The notes below the pieces were generated by a model. That model was not told the DNA's origin. It made no database searches and saw only the letters and a list, made by a program, of their open reading frames with translations. 15,750 nt of DNA from Chloroflexota bacterium. GTDB taxonomy: Bacteria; Chloroflexota; Anaerolineae; Anaerolineales; Villigracilaceae. The stretch covers positions 1-15,750 of the forward strand of contig JAKAMM010000011.1 in assembly GCA_021812905.1 (NCBI GenBank), given 5' to 3'. Of the stretch, positions 1-5,080 are shown piece after piece. Each line of letters begins with the position of its first letter. The first letter of the stretch is position 1. Both the position numbers and the translations under genes were made by a program.

Positions 1-395
1 ATGAGACTCTGCTTCTGCGCGTCGAAGCCCGGCGCGATGCCGATCTGTGCTTTGACGATTTGTTCGGAAAATATCGAGATGATGATCGCGGCCGAGGCCG
101 TAACGATAAAGGCCAGATTTGCCATGCGCGAAAAAAGATCCCAGGCGGCCTGACGCCCTTTTTGGGTCAATACTTCGGAAAGCACCGGGATGAAGGCCAT
201 TGCCAGCGCGCCGCCGGAAATGAGCGCGAAAAGCAGATCAGGCAGGTTGTTGGCGACGTTGAAGGCGTCGAGTTCAAAGGATAGATGAAAAGTGCGCGCG
301 ATGATGACCGAGCGCGCGAAGGCCAGAACCTTATCCAGCGTAAAGAAGAATCCGAGCAGGAGCGAAGTGCGCGTCAGGAAGGAGAGCTTTTTCAT
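1..395 (-). CDS. murJ: MurJ/MviN lipid II flippase, N-terminal part
   Basis: The minus strand from the ATG at 395 reads MKKLSFLTRTSLLLGFFF, then an amphipathic stretch, NLPDLLFALISGGALAMAFI and PVLSEVLTQKGRQAAWDLFS. This is the start of the MurJ/MviN family, which flips lipid-linked peptidoglycan precursor across the cytoplasmic membrane. The short Lys-containing N-terminus, the first helix, the 'D-A-F-N-V-A-N-N-L-P-D' segment and the 'F-I-P-V-L-S-E' segment are typical of the family. About 131 codons are visible and the rest (around 400 in usual members) lies beyond the left edge. It is the last gene of the minus strand here and is separated from the SDR gene by a 186-bp repeat-rich gap, so it probably has its own promoter. 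No strong Shine-Dalgarno sequence is obvious directly upstream of 395. Confidence 0.88.
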   Translation of the reverse strand, partial: MKKLSFLTRTSLLLGFFFTLDKVLAFARSVIIARTFHLSFELDAFNVANNLPDLLFALISGGALAMAFIPVLSEVLTQKGRQAAWDLFSRMANLAFIVTASAAIIISIFSEQIVKAQIGIAPGFDAQKQSL

Positions 396-409
396 GTGTG
401 TAATTTAAC

Positions 410-449
410 CACAGATAAACCCGGATTTGCACAACTGGGTTTATCTGTG
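410..449. repeat. Perfect 13-bp inverted repeat
   Basis: CACAGATAAACCC at 410-422 is matched by its exact reverse complement at 437-449, with a 14-nt spacer. It lies 15 bp upstream of the murJ start, within the murJ leader or promoter region. An 11-base piece at its right end, CTGTGAATTGT (445-455), recurs in the same orientation at 544-554 on the other side of the next hairpin. It could be a dispersed repeat or an operator; the sequence alone does not decide. Confidence 0.6.
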
Positions 450-476
450 AATTGTATCTTTTCAATAAAGCGGGGT

Positions 477-519
477 GTGGGGTGTTTTGGGCGGGCGAAG
501 CCCGCCCAAAACACCCCAC
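477..519. repeat. Long GC-rich hairpin, 20-bp perfect stem
   Basis: Arms 477-496 and 500-519 are perfectly complementary, with a GAA loop at 497-499. The inner part is GGGCGGGC-GAA-GCCCGCCC and the outer part is TGGGGTGTTTT. It lies between the SDR stop (582) and the murJ start (395), both minus strand. It could terminate SDR transcription, but no T-run follows the stem on the minus strand. A repetitive palindromic element flanked by the CTGTGAATTGT direct repeats is equally likely. Confidence 0.7.
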
Positions 520-581
520 TTCCTCCTTACTTTTGAGAGGATACTGTGAATTGTTTTTAATTGCGTGTATCTGTGAGGGGA

Positions 582-1373
582 TTAAAACGTAGCTTTATAC
601 TGCCCACCGTCCACGGTCAACATCACGCCCGTGAGATACGAAGCGGCAGGCGAAAGCAAAAAGACCGCTGCGTTGGCGAATTCCTCCGGGCGGCCAATCC
701 GGCCAAAGACGCTTTTCTGCGCATCTAGGGCAAGTTCTTTTTCGAGGGTCGTGCCGTTCTTTTGCGCGCGGAAAGCCGCAAGTTCGCGGATGCGGTCTGT
801 GTCTATTGTGGCGGGCAGGATCGAGTTAAAACGGATGCCTTCGCTGCCAAGTTCCAATGCCAGGCTTTTGGTCAATCCAACTGTCGCGAGCCGGATGCTG
901 TTCGATAACACCAAATTCGGCAGCGGCTGTTTGACCGTGTACGATGTCATGGTCAGCACGCTGGCCGATTTTGATTTCCGCAAATGGGGCAGGGCAGCGC
1001 GGATAAGGCGCACGTGACTCATGAAAGAAAGATTGACCGCTTTCTCCCAGGTTGCCTCGTCGAAAGAATCGAACGCGCCCGCGGGAGGTCCGCCCGCATT
1101 GGTGACCAATAAATCGAGTCCGCCCAAAGCCTTGATCGCCTGCTCCACCAGTTTCGGTGGAACCGACGGGTCGCTCACGTCTCCTGCGAGACCTGTGACC
1201 GGCGCGCCCGTTTCCTGGGCAATTTTCTCCGCTGCGGCTTTGATCTTGCCTTCATCGCGCCCATTGATGACGACTTTGCATCCTTCGCTTGCGAGAGCCA
1301 ACGCGGTTGCATAACCCAGTCCGCGCGAGGCGCCAGTGACGAGTGCGCGTTTGTCTTTCAATCCAAGATCCAT
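582..1373 (-). CDS. SDR-family oxidoreductase with atypical active site
   Basis: 263 residues, the normal length for a classical short-chain dehydrogenase/reductase. The Rossmann cofactor loop TGASRGLG is at residues 13-20, the adenine-pocket Asp is in the GDVSD segment (64-68), NAGG is at 92-95, the structural Asn of VNLS is N114, and the catalytic Ser is S144 in TMTS. The C-terminal GRIGRPEEFANAAVFLLSP and LTGVMLTVDGG motifs are intact. The Tyr-x-x-x-Lys pair is absent: aligning backwards from VGLTKSLALELG places S157 and R161 (S-N-S-I-R) where Tyr and Lys belong. The fold and NAD(P) binding are well supported. The substrate is unknown, and a FabG name would be unsafe. The ATG at 1373 follows AAGGAG with good spacing. 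It is a single gene, isolated from the ATPase operon upstream by a terminator hairpin. Confidence 0.9.
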   Translation of the reverse strand: MDLGLKDKRALVTGASRGLGYATALALASEGCKVVINGRDEGKIKAAAEKIAQETGAPVTGLAGDVSDPSVPPKLVEQAIKALGGLDLLVTNAGGPPAGAFDSFDEATWEKAVNLSFMSHVRLIRAALPHLRKSKSASVLTMTSYTVKQPLPNLVLSNSIRLATVGLTKSLALELGSEGIRFNSILPATIDTDRIRELAAFRAQKNGTTLEKELALDAQKSVFGRIGRPEEFANAAVFLLSPAASYLTGVMLTVDGGQYKATF

Positions 1374-1390
1374 TTTTGTCTCCTTTGTAA

Positions 1391-1427
1391 AAAGACCCTA
1401 AAGGCAGTAGATGTCTTTAGGGTCTTT
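1391..1427 (-). terminator. Rho-independent terminator of the ATPase operon
   Basis: A perfect 12-bp stem (AAAGACCCTAAA at 1391-1402, TTTAGGGTCTTT at 1416-1427) has a 13-nt loop. On the minus strand it ends in a run of five T. It lies 22 bp after the last gene of the ATPase operon and just upstream of the SDR gene. Confidence 0.75.
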
Positions 1428-1448
1428 AGTTTACACCAAACCGACCGC

Positions 1449-1721
1449 TTAGAAAATCGCGTCCATCAAATCCCGTTCCCGCAACATGCGCCGCCGCCAG
1501 TTGTTGATGAGTGGAACGATGAAGGGCAATAGGCGCATGCTGTAATACGGCGGCAGGACAGGCACACCGAGCAGGTCACCGAAGCTGATCAATACGAAGA
1601 GATGCTCCAGACTGCCGCGCTCTCGTGCCAAAGTCCGCACCTGATCGTGGATTGCCATGCCGTAAAGAATCTCGCCGAGGGTGCGGATGGGACGCGGGGA
1701 TGCGTTTGTCATGCCGCGCAC
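1449..1721 (-). CDS. Small conserved protein, third paralogue of the ATPase operon
   Basis: 90 residues; function not recognised. It shares a nearly invariant block of about 48 residues with the two other small proteins of this operon: R-(A/G)-S-(M/L)-E-x-L-F, G-D-(M/L)-(I/L)-G-V-P, L-P-P-Y-Y-S-x-R-L-L-P, then W-x-R-R-x-L-R-E. A 'L-Y-G-M' or 'L-F-G-M' motif comes before the block. The centre is hydrophobic but carries a conserved Asp, and the C-terminus is short and charged (RRRMLRERDLMDAIF). It ends in D-A-I-F, like D-A-M-F in the second paralogue. The start is taken as GTG at 1721, immediately after the TGA (1725-1723) of the ATPase gene. ATG at 1712 is an alternative. The lack of a clear Shine-Dalgarno sequence suggests translational coupling. 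It is the last gene before a terminator and has no cysteine. Confidence 0.85.
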   Translation of the reverse strand: MRGMTNASPRPIRTLGEILYGMAIHDQVRTLARERGSLEHLFVLISFGDLLGVPVLPPYYSMRLLPFIVPLINNWRRRMLRERDLMDAIF

Positions 1722-1722
1722 A

Positions 1723-2706
1723 TCAGACGAACAGGTTATCCGCCATGGTGCTGAGCGTTTTCAGGCCGCGCACTTCTTTCTCGTAGAGCGGCAGGTTGGC
1801 GCGCACCATGCCGTCAAACTTCTCCCAGACCTCGGTCATGTAGCGATCCTGCATGGCGACGCGGTTCTTGACGAAGTCTGGCGATTTGTCGTTGACCTGC
1901 TTTTTGTCAATGATCATGTTGACGATCACGCCGCCGACCGGGATGCCAAAGTCGTGGAACCAGCCGATGAAGCGGGTGATGACTGCAATCGGCAGGGCTT
2001 CGGGCAGGGTGACAAAGAAGAAGGCGGTCTGAGCGGGATCGGTCAGCATTTCGCGCGCCTTGCCCATGCGGTCGCGGAAGGCGACCAGGTAATCCAGGAG
2101 CGGATCTTTTTCCTTCTTCTTGGTGAAGGACAGCAATTCGCGCAGGGAGCGGGCTTCGTCGCGACTCTTGAGCATCTTGTTGACCCACAGCGAGTAGACC
2201 TGCGACATGCCCAGCAGACGGCGGGCGTTGGCGGTGGGGGCGGTGTCGAAAACATACACGTCATATTCGCCGCCTATCATCAAGTCCACCATGTTTTCGA
2301 ACATGGCCGATTCTTCAAAGGCCGGATTCATCGTGGCTGATTCGACGAACTCTTCGGCCTTGGTGGAAATATCCGCAAACTTTAGGAACCATTGGATCTT
2401 GTCACGGATTTCCTGCTTGGAACGTTCGATGGTCTCTTTTGTGTCAATTTCATATGCCCATAGATTCGGGACGCCTTCGACTGCGGTCGGCTTGCCAAAT
2501 ACGTTCTGGCCGAGCAGTCCGCTCAGGCTGTGGACGGGATTGGTGGATGCCAGCATGACGCGCATGCCCTGCTTTGCCAGCCAAATGGCCGTTGCGCCCG
2601 CCAGAGCGGTCTTACCCACGCCGCCCTTGCCGCCGAAGAACAGGTATTTCAAGCGTTGGTGGTCGCTGACATATTTTTTCATGGAGGTTTCAATTGAAGT
2701 TGTCAT
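1723..2706 (-). CDS. ArsA/Get3-type ATPase B, switch I Asp replaced by Asn
   Basis: 327 residues, a single ArsA-type domain of Get3 size. The P-loop with signature lysine, GGKGGVGKT, is at 25-33 (K27, K32). Switch I reads S-T-N-P-V-H-S-L-S (54-62): N56 stands where the family has the catalytic Asp (Get3 D57). Switch II, DTAPTANARRLL, is at 154-165 and keeps D-T-A-P-T. The A-loop region, N-M-I-I-D at 263-267, is a degenerate form of the usual N-R-x-x-P. There is no cysteine, so neither ArsA arsenite ligands nor a Get3 zinc motif is present. A charged helical insert spans roughly 175-202. The ATG at 2706 is preceded by TAGGAGG (2718-2712), whose TAG is the stop of ATPase A. The fold is certain and the role is inferred: P-loop ATPases of this clade act as dimers in membrane-protein targeting or metalloid export. 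Confidence 0.93.
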   Translation of the reverse strand: MTTSIETSMKKYVSDHQRLKYLFFGGKGGVGKTALAGATAIWLAKQGMRVMLASTNPVHSLSGLLGQNVFGKPTAVEGVPNLWAYEIDTKETIERSKQEIRDKIQWFLKFADISTKAEEFVESATMNPAFEESAMFENMVDLMIGGEYDVYVFDTAPTANARRLLGMSQVYSLWVNKMLKSRDEARSLRELLSFTKKKEKDPLLDYLVAFRDRMGKAREMLTDPAQTAFFFVTLPEALPIAVITRFIGWFHDFGIPVGGVIVNMIIDKKQVNDKSPDFVKNRVAMQDRYMTEVWEKFDGMVRANLPLYEKEVRGLKTLSTMADNLFV

Positions 2707-2715
2707 GGCATCCTC

Positions 2716-3690
2716 CTACTTTCCGTACATGATTTCTGCAAGTCGCTTGATCATATCCAAGCCGGTCACGTCGCGTTCCAGTTCGGGAATGTGCGCCGCC
2801 ACCTGCTGGCCGAACATGGTCTTGATCTCTTCCAGATATTTGTCCTGCATCTCGATGCGGTTCTTCAGGTAGGACGGGATGTTCTCCTTGAGCAGTTCGC
2901 GCGGCACAACGCGGTTGACCACATAGCCCATGATCGGCACGTTGAATTTGGCGAACAATTCGGCGGCCTTGCTGGTATCGATCAGGATCATTTCTTCGGG
3001 GATCACAACAAAGAAGAAGCCGGTCTTTTCCTTGTCGGTCAGAATACTCGAAGAGGCGTTAATGCGGGTGCGAATGTATTGTAGTTCGGTGAGGATTTGA
3101 TCTTCCTCGGTCTCCTTCTCGCGCTTTAACCGGGAAACCATTTCCTCGTACTCGCGCATCTCCTCGCGCAATTTGGTGATCTTGTTGATCCACTCGTCGT
3201 ACACTTTTGCCATGCTCAGGTAGTAAAGCGCATGGCCGAGCGGGACAAGATCGTAAATGTAGTAATCGTACTCGCCGCCTATAACGATGTCCACCACTGC
3301 ATCGAAGATGGCGCTTTCTTCCATGGCAGGTTCTGCGGATGCGGCCTGAATGTATTGCTCGATCTCTTCAGGCACCTGCTCGAAACCGTACATATCCAGA
3401 ATTTTCTTGCGGATTTCATTCTGATAATTCTTGATGTGCGAGTCGGCGTCGATCTCCTGCGCCCACAGATTGTCCATGATCTTGACCGGACCTTTGCCGA
3501 AGATATCTTTCTGGAAGATATCCGAAAGACTGGCTTGGGGATCAACTGAAAACACTAGCACCTTCTTACCCTGTTTGGCCAGCCAGTAGGCGGTTGCGGC
3601 GGAAAAAGTTGTTTTGCCCAATCCGCCCTTTCCGCCGAACATGATGTAACGACGTTCCGGGTGTTCTTCGAAGATTTGTTTGAGGGACAT
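2716..3690 (-). CDS. ArsA/Get3-type ATPase A, switch II degenerate
   Basis: 324 residues, paralogous to the next gene. GGKGGLGKT is at 19-27 (K21, K26). Switch I, S-V-D-P-Q-A-S-L-S-D (48-57), keeps the catalytic Asp (D50) but has lost the following His. Switch II reads D-L-V-P-L-G-H-A (147-154) in place of D-T-A-P-T-G-H-T. N-R-V-V-P at 259-263 matches the family A-loop. A strongly charged segment at about 168-198 (KITKLREEMREYEEMVSRLK and onward) should form a coiled coil or long helical hairpin, where Get3 has its client-binding helical part. There is no cysteine. AGGAG lies 8 nt before the ATG, overlapping the TAG stop of the preceding small gene. Its complementary defects with ATPase B suggest a heterodimer; that is inference. 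Confidence 0.93.
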   Translation of the reverse strand: MSLKQIFEEHPERRYIMFGGKGGLGKTTFSAATAYWLAKQGKKVLVFSVDPQASLSDIFQKDIFGKGPVKIMDNLWAQEIDADSHIKNYQNEIRKKILDMYGFEQVPEEIEQYIQAASAEPAMEESAIFDAVVDIVIGGEYDYYIYDLVPLGHALYYLSMAKVYDEWINKITKLREEMREYEEMVSRLKREKETEEDQILTELQYIRTRINASSSILTDKEKTGFFFVVIPEEMILIDTSKAAELFAKFNVPIMGYVVNRVVPRELLKENIPSYLKNRIEMQDKYLEEIKTMFGQQVAAHIPELERDVTGLDMIKRLAEIMYGK

Positions 3691-3701
3691 GATATTTGCT
3701 C

Positions 3702-3974
3702 CTAGAACATGGCGTCTGAGACATCTTTCTCACGCAGCAGGCGCCGCTTCCAGGTCGAGATTTGAGGCACAACATAAGGAAGCAGGCGCAGGCTGTAATA
3801 TGGCGGCAAAATCGGGACGCCGATCATATCTCCCATCGTGATCAGAATGAACAAGTGCTCCATGCTGGCGCGCGTCCGCACGGCGTAGCGGCTCATGTCG
3901 TGTGAAGCCATGCCGTAGAGCACTTCCTTTGTGTTCTGCCAGAAGCTTTTTTTCTCAGGGGTTTCTTGACTCAT
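3702..3974 (-). CDS. Small conserved protein, second paralogue of the ATPase operon
   Basis: 90 residues; function not recognised. The conserved block runs from R35 to E82: RASMEHLFILITMGDMIGVP, then ILPPYYSLRLLPYVVP, then WKRRLLRE. A hydrophobic stretch at 41-60 is followed by an amphipathic L-R-L-L-P-Y-V-V-P stretch and a 15-residue basic/acidic tail ending in D-A-M-F. If inserted in a membrane it would have a hydrophobic segment near the C-terminus, which resembles a tail-anchored client, but the conserved Asp in the segment argues for caution. The start ATG at 3974 is preceded by AAAGGA. Its stop TAG is part of the Shine-Dalgarno sequence of ATPase A, so the two are probably translationally coupled. 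Confidence 0.88.
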   Translation of the reverse strand: MSQETPEKKSFWQNTKEVLYGMASHDMSRYAVRTRASMEHLFILITMGDMIGVPILPPYYSLRLLPYVVPQISTWKRRLLREKDVSDAMF

Positions 3975-4015
3975 CAGATAATCCTTTCTGAAATGGATTT
4001 GGATTTTATTGATAC

Positions 4016-4315
4016 TTATAGTCCGTCCAGGTGATAATCGTGCTCATCGGTAAATTCGCGTTCACGCAGCACGCGGCGTTTCCAGGTTGCTATCTGAGGC
4101 AACACAAAAGGCAGCAAGCGCAAACTGTAATAGGGCGGCAGGACCGGAACCCCGATCATGTCCCCGACTGTCGTAAGCATAAAAAGACTCTCCATGCTGG
4201 CGCGCATTTCAAGGGCATGGCTGGCGAATTCCAGGCCCAACATCCCGAACAGGAATTCTCGAACGACCTGCCAGCGGCTCGGCTTTTCTCTTGATTGAAC
4301 TTTGTCACGTTTCAT
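4016..4315 (-). CDS. Small conserved protein, first gene of the ATPase operon
   Basis: 99 residues; function not recognised. It has the same block as its two paralogues, from R38 to E85 (RASMESLFMLTTVGDMIGVP, VLPPYYSLRLLPFVLP, WKRRVLRE). It differs by a longer basic N-terminus (about 20 residues, KRDKVQSREKPSRW) and by a different C-terminal tail, EFTDEHDYHLDGL, in place of the D-A-(M/I)-F end. It is 41 bp upstream of the second paralogue. The ATG at 4315 is directly preceded by TATAAT (4321-4316 on the minus strand), with no Shine-Dalgarno sequence. If that hexamer were the working -10 element, the transcript would start inside the gene, so either another promoter is used or the start is misjudged. 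Confidence 0.82.
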   Translation of the reverse strand: MKRDKVQSREKPSRWQVVREFLFGMLGLEFASHALEMRASMESLFMLTTVGDMIGVPVLPPYYSLRLLPFVLPQIATWKRRVLREREFTDEHDYHLDGL

Positions 4316-4357
4316 ATTATACTCGCCAATAACATTGGATGATTACCGAGGTGCAGC
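4316..4357. promoter_or_regulatory. Shared divergent promoter spacer with palindrome
   Basis: Only 42 bp separate the ATPase operon (minus) from the membrane-anchored gene (plus). The spacer contains TATAAT on the minus strand (4321-4316), TATACT on the plus strand (4318-4323) and a 13-bp palindrome, CCAATAACATTGG (4326-4338), which could be an operator serving both directions. No convincing -35 boxes were found. The promoter calls are tentative; the palindrome is exact. Confidence 0.4.
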
Positions 4358-5005
4358 GTGAATCCACAATATATTCTGGTCATTGTCGTCATTGTTGTTA
4401 TGGGTTGGTTTGCCATTGGCTTTATCTTTAATTTGCGCCGAGGTGACGCGGTTCTCAAATGGATGCAGGCCGGCCTTCCAGACATCGGGCCGCGCACCAC
4501 ATTCCGCTGGCTTGGAACTTCGGTGGCTGAATTGGTAATCGCCAAAGCGAAGAATCCGTTCCGTCGTCTTGAAACCCTGCTTGTGTTGGCGCCTCGCGAC
4601 GTGTTTTGGATGATGATCGTCTCTGCCTTCCAGGGCCGACGCGATACCCTGATCTTTCGCGCGGTCCTCAACTCGCCTCCGTTCCTGGATCTTGAGCTGG
4701 CCGACCCTAAATCCTGGGGTGGACGCGCTGCCCTTAGTCAGGTCGTAACACGTGGTTGGGAAAGCAGACCTTATCAAGGCTTGCAGTTAATGGCGCCCAG
4801 GGGATTTCTGGATATGGCAACTACAACACTTGACCGACTTGCCACACCCATGCAGAAACTCTCCCCGCGCTACTCTCGATTGAGTCTGCGCAAGAACACG
4901 CCCAACCTCGAAATTCACATTCCCTTCCCTGACACTCGCGGTACGGATGCAGTGCAGTATTTCGGAGCTTTACGTGACCTTGCCCGCGCGATCGGTGAAC
5001 GCTGA
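4358..5005 (+). CDS. Membrane-anchored protein of unknown function
   Basis: 215 residues; family not recognised. Residues 5-24 form one clear transmembrane segment (YILVIVVIVVMGWFAIGFIF) followed by Arg-Arg, so the rest (about 188 residues) is probably cytoplasmic by the positive-inside rule. The soluble part has a predicted helical first half (WLGTSVAELVIAKAKNPFRR, VFWMMIVSAFQGRRDTLIFR), a Pro/Gly-rich middle (NSPPFLDLELADPKSWGGR) and a C-terminal part that looks like an alpha/beta domain (NTPNLEIHIPFP, then a final helix). There are no cysteines and no known catalytic motif. The start is GTG at 4358, preceded by GAGGTG (4348-4353). It is transcribed away from the ATPase operon and ends at a terminator. 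The divergent arrangement suggests, but does not prove, a shared role with the ATPases. Confidence 0.82.
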   Translation: MNPQYILVIVVIVVMGWFAIGFIFNLRRGDAVLKWMQAGLPDIGPRTTFRWLGTSVAELVIAKAKNPFRRLETLLVLAPRDVFWMMIVSAFQGRRDTLIFRAVLNSPPFLDLELADPKSWGGRAALSQVVTRGWESRPYQGLQLMAPRGFLDMATTTLDRLATPMQKLSPRYSRLSLRKNTPNLEIHIPFPDTRGTDAVQYFGALRDLARAIGER

Positions 5006-5027
5006 TGATTATCCCGGTACACACAAG

Positions 5028-5057
5028 AGGGGAGACGCAAATTTCCGCGTCTCCCCT
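5028..5057 (+). terminator. Terminator after the membrane-anchored gene
   Basis: A perfect 11-bp stem (AGGGGAGACGC at 5028-5038, GCGTCTCCCCT at 5047-5057) with an 8-nt loop is followed on the plus strand by TTGATTTTT. It sits between convergent genes and may also stop cstA transcription from the other side. Confidence 0.75.
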
Positions 5058-5080
5058 TTGATTTTTGACCGCGGATTAAT

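Noticed and set aside
1681..2340. A 219-codon open frame on the plus strand
   Set aside because: It is antisense to ATPase B, which has unmistakable P-loop motifs. The plus-strand product is His/Gly/Val-rich with no ribosome-binding site.
2207..2872. A 221-codon open frame on the plus strand
   Set aside because: It is antisense to the two ATPase genes and spans their junction. It is Ser/Arg-rich with no domain.
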